Assembly: GCA_038380435.1 (NCBI GenBank)
Contig: JAWZYU010000006.1
Location: forward strand, 37,512,501 to 37,576,500
Origin: Ryuthela nishihirai
Lineage: Eukaryota > Arthropoda > Arachnida > Araneae > Heptathelidae
Direction: 5' to 3'
Length of the DNA: 64,000 bases
Below are positions 35,990-46,314 of the stretch, piece after piece; positions within the stretch are counted from its first letter, which is position 1; every line of letters begins with the position of its first letter. The notes beneath the pieces were generated by a model. It made no database searches. It worked only from the letters and a program-made list of their open reading frames with translations, and was not told the DNA's origin. The position numbers were made by a program, and so were the translations under genes.

Positions 35990-36112
35990 AAAAAACATAG
36001 TGTCAATAAGGAAGCAAAAAATGTGATTGAGAACTGAGGGAAATGCTGTTTTGAGCATAAAAGAACTAATGGATTTATTTACGTATATATAAATAAAGTA
36101 TATATAAAGTAT
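35990..36112. other. AT-rich flank of the LTR element
   Basis: Contains TATATAAAGTA-type repeats near 36083-36112 that resume on the other side of the LTR element at 40305-40460, so the element inserted into this short tandem array. Confidence 0.6.
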
Positions 36113-36756
36113 TGTTGCGGATCACAAAAATGGATAGCCACTGAGCGTGAGTATTAAAAGCTATATTTCAAAACCAAATTCAATACAAGGTAAATTGTTA
36201 CAAAGGAAATATGGATGAAGTATCTTATTAACCAATCAACTACTAACATGCACAAATCATCAATCTTCCTGCGTAGAGCACACAACATCAGCTCTGTGTA
36301 TTTTACTAAATACTACCTTTTACTTGATTTACCAGATCACCCGAAGATCTTCACTCGTAAACCAATTCTCGTCCTGTGCTAATAACTTTTCACACACTAG
36401 CCGAACAAAAAGACAGTCCGTGTAGACATTCGAAGTTAGCCATAAAAGTTCCCACTTTTATACTTCCGCGTATACACAACACATCAAGTTACTTCTTGAT
36501 ACTTAACGATAAAAGATCCCACTTTTATCTTTCCGCGTATACACAACACATCAAGTTACTTCTTGATACTTACGCGCACTGTCTCAGAACAGCTCACCGT
36601 CCATTTTCGAACTCTTCGACCGTTACAATACACAACGACCGTTACAATACAAAACGACCGTTAACGCTCCACTCTTCTTCTCCAAATTCTCCCAACGTTC
36701 TTATTCGTTGGCTGAAACTTTTTGCTTTCGGTTGCCAGATTCCTTCTGTCGTAACA
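36113..36756 (-). mobile_element. 3' LTR of the chimeric element
   Basis: 644 bp, identical to 39661-40304 except for one base in an ACTTTTATC(T/C)TTCCG context. A ~75-bp internal paragraph with CCGCGTATACACAACACATC is duplicated within each LTR. The last 31 or so codons of the element ORF lie in this LTR. Confidence 0.97.
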
Positions 36757-39630
36757 CTGCCCCCTTCCTAGGTCTTGTTCGTCCCGAACAATTCTGGATT
36801 CCAAAGTTTCTTCAGTTCTTCGATGAAACGGGGCCAAAAGATCCACGTGAACCACCTTGCACTTTGTAGCTGGACGTCGACGAATGCGGTATTCCACGTC
36901 TGTGTCAAAATGAAAGCGAATCTCATTATGACTTAGATTTCTTTTCTGACTGAAGCCTCGTCCACAAATATAATACGTGTAAGGCCTATAGCCCTTGTGA
37001 ACACGTTTATGTCTCCGCAGGGAGAAGAATCGACTAAGAGTTTTCGTGCAAAACCTGTAAAAAGTTTTCTTCTTTGTCGAAAGTTTTCTTCTTTGGATTT
37101 TTACTTCTATCAACAGTAACAAGGAATGAAAGTCATTAGTGACATAAAATCTAGGGAGGAGTTTCATCCTCCAGTCTGACCCTTTTGTCAGTTGACTTTC
37201 ACTTAATTCAGAACTGTCGTGATGAACCTTCAGCCATATTTCACCTGATTCAATTTGATCCCCAAGGTGCTTCACAATTATATCAGCTCCATAATTCTTT
37301 TTAGCGCTTCGGTCCATCTCCTCCTTCCATACTCTTGCTAGGACTGCAGCTTCTAATCCGACAACCTTACCTGTTTCTCCTGTATAAGTGAAATCAGTGA
37401 TGTGTCGGGCTGCTAGCAATATTTTTTCTGTTTTATCTTCACATAGCCAGCTTGCAACATCTTCAGATACTCCTTGTTCTATTAACATGTTACGAAACTT
37501 GTTCAAAGCATTGCCGTTATGCAGAACCTTGCGGACACGTGATGCTTCATCTACCCTATTATCCACAATGTTCACCAAACGCAGAAGTTCTCCTCCTAAC
37601 TCTTCGACGAGCTCTTGCAGTTCCAAGGATCCGTCACCAAGGAAACACTGAACAGCTTCCATCACTTCCAGAGAGTTGTCAACAGAGTTTTCAAGAGGTG
37701 AATCCATGTTGCTGATAACAGCTGAACAACTCAAACTCTTCATTCCACGAGCTTGTGATGCTGCAACCATTTTCTTAACTAAATCAACAGCAACATCTTC
37801 TGTACTGATGAGATCAATAGCTCCTTTTCCGAATTCAACATCATAAACCAAAGCGCACACTCCTTCAGCCAGCTTTTTGGACACAATTGAGCATCTCCTT
37901 AGAGGAACGCTATCTACGGTAGCCGTCAGATCCTTGCAGCGGTAAATCTCCTTATCTGTTGGCACCAGCTCCTCTGTCTGTCCTACGATGCAGCATCCGA
38001 CGTCTTCCATCATCTGCTCGATTTTATCTTTAGTGCAGTCGACTGTGAAGCCAGGGATGGATTCCAATTTGTCCAGAGTATCTCCCGTCAATTGGAGAGC
38101 ACGACCGGAGATCATAGGGACCTTGAGACCTAAAGCAGCAAGTGCAGGAGCCAAGACAAGACTCACTTTGTTGCCGACACCTCCTGTGCTGTTTTTATCT
38201 ACCATCCGATGGCGCCACTCGGGTCTCCAGCAAAACATATGACCCGAGGAGGTCATATTTGCTGTTTCTTCCGAATTCACTTTCTTGGAGCTCTCATTGT
38301 AATTAGCCAGGGAAATATCAGTCATGATTGCCAAATTGTTCATTCTGGAGATCAGCGACGAGTTCTGTAACATGATATTGTCCACTTTAGAGCTCTTGTA
38401 GTCGTGATAAAACTTTTCTATATCCTTATAATCTAAATGGTTATAATGTCCAAATCTGCACATTGACTGTTCAGAAAAGAAATTCAGCGTGGCTACGTTG
38501 AAATTATCTGAGGGATTCACTTCTCTCTGATCGTAACTCTGAGGCTTAGTTTCATCCAGAAAGTTAGTCTTTGAAGTACTGTCTCTGCCTGAAGCTCCTT
38601 TACTAGCATCACCTGTTACGCTTCTAAGCCATTCTTCGGAATTCTTCTTTCTTAAATCCCCACTTTCTATAAACGATTCGAGTGTGGCTATATGTTTCGG
38701 AAAAATCTCTCCGACTTCCCCAGTAACGTCGAATGGCACTTTGTATCTATGATGAATGGACGCCTCTTCTTTACTCGGACCACTCTGCGAAACGTAAACT
38801 CTGTTTCGTTCCCCCTCATTACCACTCGTTACTCTGCCTTTGCGATAATTGTCCATGACGCATTTTGCTGACGGCGAGGAATAGAATACCTTTCGTGTGG
38901 ATCTCTCTTCAGATCGTGCCAGACTTGTATACCTAGGTATTTTGAAGTGCAAAGCGTACTGTATAGTCTCACAGCTCTCTGATCTGTGTGATTGTTCTTC
39001 ACAGTTCCTAGACATGTCACCAGCGACATAGACACTCTGCCATGCATCACCAGTAGTTGCGTGGTCAAAGGCATTATCTGCGCTATCTCTACGATTCTTG
39101 ATTTCCAGTAGCAGATCCACATTTTTATATGCGTTGCCTTTCTCTTTTCCATGTTTACAATCTAACTTAACACTATCAAGATCATCTTTTTCACTGACAA
39201 ATTCAACATTTAAACTATTGCATTGTCTATTGAGTTCGGTTTTATGATCCTTGAAGTGATCAATAATCTTACCAACTCGAGAAGCCACTTCAGCTCTCAT
39301 CTCAGTATTTTGTGCGGCCATTTCGGCTTTCAAGTCACCTATTTTATCGCTTTGGGCGGCTATATCACCTTTAATCTCAGTTTTTTGTGCGGCCAGGTCA
39401 CCTATTTTGTTAGCCATATCGGCTTTCAAGTCATTATTTTGACTTTTAATGTCATTCATCTGTGTAGCCATATCGGCTTTCATATCAGTCATCTGCGTAG
39501 CCATATCGGCTTTCATATCAGTCATCTGCGTAGCCATATCGGCTTTCATATCAGTCATCTGCGTAGCCATATCGACTTTCAAGCTATTTATCAACTTTAC
39601 TAATTCATCCATACTTCTAGTTAACGGCAT
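36661..39630 (-). CDS. chimeric ORF: coiled coil, thymidine phosphorylase, zinc fingers, integrase tail
   Basis: 989 codons without a stop. ATG 39630 lies 31 bp after the 5' LTR, as a gag start should, and MPLTRSMDELVKLI is gag-like in character. Residues 1-135 form a coiled coil with an 11-residue repeat DMATQMTDMKA. Residues 136-449 are unrecognised. Residues ~450-815 are thymidine phosphorylase: WRHRMVDKNSTGGVGNKVSL, APALAALGLKVPMISGR, TLDKLESIPGF, CCIVGQTEELVPTDKEIY, DLTATVDSVPL and SKKLAEGVCALVYDV, plus the C-terminal PYNP-like domain to KVHHDSSELS. The family enzyme splits thymidine with phosphate in the cytosol; here the first ~100 residues are missing. Residues ~855-910 resemble two C2H2 fingers (SRFFSLRRHKRVH, CGRGFSQKRNLSH). 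Residues 911-956 are gypsy integrase C-terminus, and the rest is LTR-encoded. Catalytic activity is doubtful because key residues differ. Product function is unknown. Confidence 0.93.
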   Translation of the reverse strand: MPLTRSMDELVKLINSLKVDMATQMTDMKADMATQMTDMKADMATQMTDMKADMATQMNDIKSQNNDLKADMANKIGDLAAQKTEIKGDIAAQSDKIGDLKAEMAAQNTEMRAEVASRVGKIIDHFKDHKTELNRQCNSLNVEFVSEKDDLDSVKLDCKHGKEKGNAYKNVDLLLEIKNRRDSADNAFDHATTGDAWQSVYVAGDMSRNCEEQSHRSESCETIQYALHFKIPRYTSLARSEERSTRKVFYSSPSAKCVMDNYRKGRVTSGNEGERNRVYVSQSGPSKEEASIHHRYKVPFDVTGEVGEIFPKHIATLESFIESGDLRKKNSEEWLRSVTGDASKGASGRDSTSKTNFLDETKPQSYDQREVNPSDNFNVATLNFFSEQSMCRFGHYNHLDYKDIEKFYHDYKSSKVDNIMLQNSSLISRMNNLAIMTDISLANYNESSKKVNSEETANMTSSGHMFCWRPEWRHRMVDKNSTGGVGNKVSLVLAPALAALGLKVPMISGRALQLTGDTLDKLESIPGFTVDCTKDKIEQMMEDVGCCIVGQTEELVPTDKEIYRCKDLTATVDSVPLRRCSIVSKKLAEGVCALVYDVEFGKGAIDLISTEDVAVDLVKKMVAASQARGMKSLSCSAVISNMDSPLENSVDNSLEVMEAVQCFLGDGSLELQELVEELGGELLRLVNIVDNRVDEASRVRKVLHNGNALNKFRNMLIEQGVSEDVASWLCEDKTEKILLAARHITDFTYTGETGKVVGLEAAVLARVWKEEMDRSAKKNYGADIIVKHLGDQIESGEIWLKVHHDSSELSESQLTKGSDWRMKLLPRFYVTNDFHSLLLLIEVKIQRRKLSTKKKTFYRFCTKTLSRFFSLRRHKRVHKGYRPYTYYICGRGFSQKRNLSHNEIRFHFDTDVEYRIRRRPATKCKVVHVDLLAPFHRRTEETLESRIVRDEQDLGRGQCYDRRNLATESKKFQPTNKNVGRIWRRRVER
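36757..36770 (-). other. polypurine tract of the chimeric element
   Basis: Minus strand AGGAAGGGGGCAG abuts the 3' LTR start TGTTACGACAG. It primes plus-strand DNA synthesis in LTR retrotransposons. Confidence 0.85.
36901..37068 (-). other. zinc-finger-like module within the chimeric ORF
   Basis: Residues 855-910 have the spacing of two C2H2 fingers. Finger 1 has Tyr858 where the first Cys is expected, then C861, H874 and H878. Finger 2 has Tyr886 for the first Cys, C889, Asn902 at the usual first His, and H907. Zinc binding is therefore probably lost. The source gene is unknown. Confidence 0.65.
37186..38283 (-). other. captured thymidine phosphorylase segment
   Basis: Using E. coli DeoA numbering, phosphate-site residues are kept: Lys84 is K479, Ser86 S481, Ser95 S490, Ser113 S508 and Thr123 T518. 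On the pyrimidine side Ser186 (S581) and Lys190 (K585) are kept, but His85 is N480 and Arg171 is K566. The loop GLGHTGG has become ALQLTGD. No intron interrupts the segment, as expected from capture of a spliced mRNA. Confidence 0.9.
39437..39585 (-). repeat. 33-bp in-frame repeat in the coiled coil
   Basis: About four copies of a unit containing GTAGCCATATCGGCTTTCAT and ATCAGTCATCTGC on the plus strand, encoding the 11-residue heptad-like repeat DMATQMTDMKA. The near identity shows recent expansion. Confidence 0.9.
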
Positions 39631-39640
39631 TCAATAAATT

Positions 39641-39658
39641 ATCCCGCTGCTGACACCA
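39641..39658 (-). other. primer-binding site
   Basis: Minus-strand TGGTGTCAGCAGCGGGAT lies 2 bp inside the 5' LTR. The leading TGG fits a tRNA 3' CCA end, as used to prime minus-strand synthesis. Confidence 0.75.
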
Positions 39659-39660
39659 AG

Positions 39661-40304
39661 TGTTGCGGATCACAAAAATGGATAGCCACTGAGCGTGAGT
39701 ATTAAAAGCTATATTTCAAAACCAAATTCAATACAAGGTAAATTGTTACAAAGGAAATATGGATGAAGTATCTTATTAACCAATCAACTACTAACATGCA
39801 CAAATCATCAATCTTCCTGCGTAGAGCACACAACATCAGCTCTGTGTATTTTACTAAATACTACCTTTTACTTGATTTACCAGATCACCCGAAGATCTTC
39901 ACTCGTAAACCAATTCTCGTCCTGTGCTAATAACTTTTCACACACTAGCCGAACAAAAAGACAGTCCGTGTAGACATTCGAAGTTAGCCATAAAAGTTCC
40001 CACTTTTATACTTCCGCGTATACACAACACATCAAGTTACTTCTTGATACTTAACGATAAAAGATCCCACTTTTATCCTTCCGCGTATACACAACACATC
40101 AAGTTACTTCTTGATACTTACGCGCACTGTCTCAGAACAGCTCACCGTCCATTTTCGAACTCTTCGACCGTTACAATACACAACGACCGTTACAATACAA
40201 AACGACCGTTAACGCTCCACTCTTCTTCTCCAAATTCTCCCAACGTTCTTATTCGTTGGCTGAAACTTTTTGCTTTCGGTTGCCAGATTCCTTCTGTCGT
40301 AACA
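39661..40304 (-). mobile_element. 5' LTR of the chimeric element
   Basis: 644 bp; see the partner LTR at 36113-36756, from which it differs at one position. It should carry the promoter for the 989-codon ORF. Confidence 0.97.
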
Positions 40305-40460
40305 GTATATATAATTACGTATATATAAAGTAAAATTGCCAAAGGACAAATAGTATATATAAAGTATAATTTCCAAAGGACAAATAGTATATAAATAAAG
40401 TATATATAAAGTATATATAATTACGTATATATAAAGTAAAATTGCCAAAGGACAAATGGG
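40305..40460 (+). repeat. short AT-rich tandem array
   Basis: Three imperfect copies of a unit with ACGTATATATAAAGTA and ATTGCCAAAGGACAAAT. Confidence 0.85.
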
Positions 40461-40479
40461 AGTGATATTTCCAGGGGGT

Positions 40480-40615
40480 AGCGGAAATTATGGGTTCATA
40501 TCCTGCCGAGAAATTATAATTTTCAGTAATCATTAGCTCATTAATTAATCTTAACAAATGTATTTATAAATTCTTTAAAATTCGCAATTTACAAGATTTC
40601 TGACTAGGCTACTAT
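40480..40615 (+). repeat. dispersed repeat, copy 2
   Basis: Related to 33110-33240, sharing AGTAATCATTAG and the ending AAGATTTCTGACTAGGCTAC. Confidence 0.55.
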
Positions 40616-40829
40616 TAAACTGTATAGCAGTTTGGCGATTTTTATGAATTCTGTATTACAGAAAGTCTGTATATATAATTTTTTGCAGATATATTATATT
40701 TGTGTCCTAGTTAAAACATGCATAATCTATATTTCATTCAATGGAAAAAGGAAATGAGAAAATAACAAATAGAGATGCATTTGAAATAGTATTGCAGTAG
40801 ATATGGTTATCATTAACATCTCAAAGTTT

Positions 40830-41090
40830 TTATTTTTTTTTAATTTTTTTTTTTGATTTGCGACATATAGGACAGAGAAGAATCCTAGAAGCTACTCCTA
40901 GCTTAATACAGGTCTTCTCATACAAGGACATGCCCTACTAAAACCGAAGTCACTGCTGACCACTGCCTTAGTTAGAGCTAACACAACACACACAAAAAAA
41001 GTTAGCCACTAATTTCCCAGTTGTAACCACCCTGCTGCCGCCTTTAAGGATTGAACTGTGACTTAGTCTACGGCAGGAAATATGGTGAGA
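40830..41090 (-). mobile_element. possible poly(A)-tailed retroposon
   Basis: On the minus strand the sequence ends TATGTCGCAAATC followed by a long A-rich tail (T run at 40830-40852 on plus). Near its start is AGTTCAATCC, a weak B box. It could be a SINE or a retrocopy. No target duplication found. Confidence 0.35.
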
Positions 41091-41231
41091 GGAAAACAAT
41101 TCAGCCGAAATAAAACACGAAAAAACCGAAATAAACACATTTCTTTGTTCTATTTGATTTTAATTCGCTTAGAATCGGTGTAAATAATTTCAGAATTTGG
41201 CAGAATTCATTTAAGAGATTTCGGATCTTGA

Positions 41232-44200
41232 TTCAAGCTTTTTCTGGTTCCATCTCGTTTAAGTGCTTTCAAGTTTCAGTTTAATTGAAGTGCTTTCTGA
41301 TCCTATTTCATTCAAATGCTTTCTGATTCTATTTTAATTATTGTAAGTTAAGTGCTTTATAATTCCATTTTAATTATTATAATTCAAGTGCTTTATGATT
41401 CTATTTTAATTATTGTAATTCGAAAGATATCTGTTTCTATTTCATTCAAGAGCTTTATGATCCTATTTTAATTATTATAATTCAAATGCTTTCTGGTTCT
41501 ATTTCATTCAACTGCTTTACGATTCTATTTTTATTATTGTAATTGAAGTGCTTTATGATTCAATTTTAATTACTCTATTTCAAGTGCTTTCTGTTTCTAT
41601 TTCATTCAAGAAATTTATGATTCTATTTTAATTATTGTAATTCAAGTGCTATATGATTCTATTTTAATTATAGTAATTCAAGTATTTATGATTCTATTTT
41701 AATTATAATAATTCAAGTGTTTAAGATTCTATTGTAATTTTTATAATTTAAGTGTTTATGATTCTATTTTATTTTTTATAATTCAAGTGTTTATGATTCT
41801 ATTTTAATTATAATAATTCAAGTGTTTATGATTCTATTTTAATTATAATAATTCAAGTGTTTTTGATTCTATTTTAATTATAATAATTCAAGTGTTTATG
41901 ATTCTATTTTAATTTTTTATAATTCAAGGGTTTATGATTCTATTTTAATTGTTGTAATTCAAGTGTTTATGATTCTATTTTAATTATTATAATTCAACTC
42001 TTTATGAATATTTCAATTATTATAATTTAAATGCTTTCTGGTTCTATTTCATTCAAGTGCTTTATCATTCTATTTCAATTATTGTAATTCAAGTGCTTTA
42101 TTATTCCATTTTAAATATTATAATTCAAGTGCTCTATGATTCTATTTCGATTTTTGTAATTCAAGTGATTTCTGTTTCTATTTCATTCAAGAGCGTTATG
42201 ATTCTATTTTAATTACTATAATTCCAGTGTTTATGATCCAATTTTAATTATTATAATTTAAATGCTTTCTGGTTCTATTTCATCCAAGTGTTTATGATTC
42301 TATTTTAATTATTGTAATTCAAATGCTTTATTATTCTATTTTAATTTTTATGATTCAAGTGTTTATGATTCTATTTTAATTGTTATATTTCAAATGTTTA
42401 TGATTCTATTTTAATTATTATAATTCAACTCTTTATGAATATTTCAATTATTATAATTTAAATGCTTTCTGGTTCTATTTCATTCAAGTGCTTTATCATT
42501 CTATTTTAATTATTGTAATTCAAGTGCTTTATTATTATGTTTTAATTATTATAATTCAAGTTCTTTATGATTCTATTTTGATTATTGTAATTCAAGTGGT
42601 TTCTGTTTCTATTTTATTCAATAGCTTTATGATTCTATTTTAATTACTATAATTCCAGTGTTTATGATTCTATTTTAATTATTATAAATTAAATGCTTTC
42701 TGGTTCTATTTGATTCAAGTGTTTATGATTCTATTTTAATAATTGTAATTCAAAGGCTTTATTATTCTATTTTAATTTTTATAATTCAAGTGTTTATGAT
42801 TCTACTTTAATTGTTATAATTCAAATGTTTATGATCTTATTTTAATTATTATAATTCAAGTCTTTATGATTATTTTAATTATTATAATTTAAATGTTTTC
42901 TGTTCCTATTTCATTCAAGAACGTTTTGATTCTATTTTAATTATTGTAATTCAAGTGTTTATGATTCTATTTTAATTATTATAATTCAAGTGTTTATGAT
43001 TCTATTTTGATTTTCATAATTCAAGTGTTTATGATTCTATTTTAATTGTTATAATTCAAGTGCTTTATTATTCTATTTTAATTATTATAATTCAAGTGCT
43101 TTATGATTCTATTTTGATTTTTGTAATTCAAGTGATTTCTGTTTCTATTTCATTCAAGAGCTTTATGATTCTATTTTAATTACTATAATTCCAATGTTTA
43201 TGATACTATTTTAATTATTATAATTTAAGTGCTTCATTATTCTATTTTAAAATTTGGAATTCAAGTGCTTTATGGTTCTATTTTAATTAATATAATTGAA
43301 GTGCTTTATGATTCGATTTTAATTATTATAATTCAAATGCTTTCTGGTTTTATTTCATTCAAGTATTATATGATTATATTTTAATTTTTATAATTCCAGT
43401 TCTTTATGATCCTATTTTGACTATTGTAATTGAAACGCTTTCTGGTTCCATTTCATTCAAGTGCTTTATGATTCTATTTTGCTTATTATAATTCAAATGC
43501 TGTCTTGTTCTATTTCATTCAACTGCTATATAATTCTATTTCAATTATTATAATTCAAGTGTTTATGATTCTATTTTAATTTTATAATTCAAGTGCTTGC
43601 TGATCCTATTTTGATTATTATAATTCAAGTCTTTATGATTCTATTATAATTATTGTAATTCAAGTGCTTTATGATTCCATTTTACTTATAATTAAAGCGC
43701 TTTCTGGTTCTATTTCATTGAAGTGCATTATGATTCTATTTGGATTAATATAATTCAAATGTTTATGATTCTATTTAATTATTTTAATTCAAATGCTTTC
43801 TGGTTCAATTTCATTCAAATGTTTATGATTCAATTTTAATTATTTTAATTCAGTTGCTTTATGATTCTATTTTGCTTATTATAATTGAAGTGCTATATGG
43901 TTCTATTTGATACAAGTGCTATATGATTCTATTTTAATTATTATAATTCAAGTATTTATGATTCTATTTTAATTATTATAGTTCAAGTGCTGTATGATTC
44001 TATTTTGATTTTTATAATTCAAATGCTTTCTAGTTCCAATTCATTCAAGTGTTATATGATTCTATTTTAATTATTATAATTCAAGTGTTTGTGATTCGAT
44101 TTTAATTTTTATAATTCAAGTGCATTATGATTCTATTTTTATTATTATAATTCAAATGGTTTCTGGTTCTATTTCATTTAGGTGCTATATGATTCTATTT

Positions 44201-45135
44201 TAGTTATTATGATTCAAGTGTTTGTGATTCTATTTTAATTATTATAATTCAAGTGCTTTATGGTTCTATTTTAATTATTATAATTCAAATGTTTTCTGGT
44301 TCTATTTCATCAAGTGCTCTATGATTATATTGTAATTATTTTAATTTAAGTGTTTTTGATTATATTTAAATTTTTATAATTCAAGTGCTTTTTGATTCTA
44401 TTTTAATTATTATAATTCAGATGCTTTCTGGTTCTATTTCATTTAAGTGCTATATGATTCTGTTTTAGTTATTATGATTCAAGTGTTTGTGATTCTATTT
44501 TAATTATTAAAATTCAAGTGTTTTATGGTTCTATTTTGATTATTATGATTCAAATGCTTTCAGGTTCTATTTTATTCAAGTACTTTATGATTCTATTTCG
44601 TAATTCAAATGCTTTATGATTGTATTCTACTTATTATAATTCAAGTACTTTCTGGTTCTATTTGATTCAAGTGCTATGTGATTCTATTTTAATTATTATA
44701 ATTCAAGTGTTTATGATTCTATTTTGATTATCATAATTCAAGTGTCTACGATTGTATTTTATTTATTAGAATTCAAGTGCTTTCTGGTTCTATTTCATTC
44801 AAATGTTATGCGATTCTATTTTAAGTATTGTAATTCAGGTGCTTTATGATTCTATTTTGATTTTTATAATTGAAATGCTTTTTGGTTCTATTTCATTCAA
44901 GTTCTATATGGTTCTATTTTAATTATTATAATTCAAGTGTTTATTATTCTATTTTAATTATTATAATTCAAGTGTTTATTATTCTATTTTAACTATTGTA
45001 ATTCAGTTTCTTTATGACTATATTTTGCTTTTTATAATTCAAGTGCTTTCTGGTTCTATTTCATTCAAGTGCTTTATGATTTTATTTTAATTATTGTAAT
45101 TAACTGCTTTCGGCTTGTATTTGATTGAAATGCTT
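41232..45135 (+). repeat. 3.9-kb AT-rich satellite
   Basis: Two interleaved unit types: ~36 bp with TTATGATTCTATTTTAATTA and TATAATTCAAGTG, and ~26 bp with CTTTCTGGTTCTATTTCATT and CAAGTG. Roughly a hundred units, each with a few substitutions. No open frame of note. Confidence 0.95.
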
Positions 45136-45139
45136 TGTT

Positions 45140-45905
45140 TTTCTATTTCCGATACGAAAAACCTAAGAAACTTATAAGAAATCGAGAAAACGTGCAATGA
45201 TATGTATCTTTATATGCAAAGCTAATTACATGAGTTTCTTGACGGTTATAAATTATTAGGCGAATAAAAAAAGAGTATAGGTTTAGAGAGTTTAGAATAA
45301 CTATTAATGGGAAATATTAATTCTTAGATTGAGGTAAAAAACCCTTACTTATATTAGTGATAAATGTTCGAATAAATTTGTGTTTTATATTTCATTCAAA
45401 TAAAAAAATTCTTTGGTAAAAGAAGTAGAATCTGCTATGTAATTATTCGTGCTGAAGACTCTACCTTTACAACTAGGAAGAATCATCCTGGCTGAAAGGT
45501 GTAGAATGTTATTTCCATGAATACATATCTTAGCTGTGAAAATAAATATATGTAATGAAATTTCGCGTTATTCCATTCTTGAAGGCGTTGTTAAAATACA
45601 TAGAAATTTCCGAAACAATATCTCATGTTAGACAAAACTGGAGTCGCTATTGTTTTTTGGTAATGTGATATTTTTCTGTTGGTTATGGAATAATATCTCA
45701 ACATATACAACACATTGAATTTGCATTTAGTCAAAGGCATTAATTGTGCGTCATTGCATGCAAATAACCTTTTACGGAAGGAATAACTTTTCCATCATCC
45801 GTAATAAAGTGACTCAAAAACTATATTCCTCATCACTTCACATAGCCAAAGGTTACTTGTATGATTTCTGAAATGAAAACGAGACGAATGTTCAGGTGTT
45901 TTCTT
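45140..45905. other. unassigned AT-rich DNA
   Basis: No feature recognised between the satellite and the next SINE. Confidence 0.4.
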
Positions 45906-45917
45906 TGTACGCAATCC

Positions 45918-46313
45918 GCAGTTCCCAGGTTCGAGTCCCACATGTACGGGATGGTGGATCAGTCAGTAATGCGCCAGGCTTGTATTTAACAGTTCCGAGG
46001 TTCGAGTCTCAGCTGGGTCAGCGTTGACTCTCCATCCTGCCCTCGGTCAGTAAGAGACACTGATGTGTCTGGGAAAGACAGCTGTCCGTTATATTGGACG
46101 TTGTAAGACGTGGCCCCGTGTGAGGGAGAGCCATCCTTGTGCACATTAAAGAACACGTTGGATGGCCTTGACGGGAGGCTATCATCTGTCTCTCAGGAGC
46201 TATTTCGGTGAGTCCCCTCCCCCAATCTTTTCTGAGCTCTCGGGATCTTTGTGACCTGGCCATTTACCCCCAGTGTGCAAACAAAGTGCCTCTCAGAGGT
46301 AAAACAACCCAAT
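45918..46313 (+). mobile_element. SINE family 1 with an extra partial head
   Basis: A short head piece (GCAGTTCCCAGGTTCGAGTCC, 45918-45938) is followed by a second, complete but diverged head from ~45947 and the rest of the element. Either two insertions at one spot or a tandem duplication of the tRNA-like part. Confidence 0.85.
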
Positions 46314-46314
46314 T

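Larger units (their letters stand above)
36109..40308 (-). mobile_element. young chimeric Ty3/gypsy-type LTR retrotransposon carrying a captured thymidine phosphorylase
   Basis: On the minus strand the order is: 5' LTR 40304-39661, primer-binding site 39658-39641, one 989-codon ORF 39630-36661, polypurine tract 36770-36757, 3' LTR 36756-36113. The LTRs are 644 bp, start TGTTACGAC and end CCGCAACA on the element strand, and differ at one base by my comparison. The 4-bp duplication GTAT flanks it (36109-36112, 40305-40308). There is no protease, reverse transcriptase or full integrase, so it must be mobilised in trans. The integrase C-terminal remnant KCKVVHVDLLAPFHRRTEE and the polypurine tract closely match the decayed element at 16470-21292. 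That identifies the donor family as gypsy. Structure and identity of ends are seen; capture of host transcripts is inference. Confidence 0.95.

Noticed and set aside
36376..36771. 131-134-codon plus-strand frames, present twice (also 39924-40328)
   Set aside because: They lie in the two LTRs, antisense to the element, and lack any motif; duplication reflects the LTRs.
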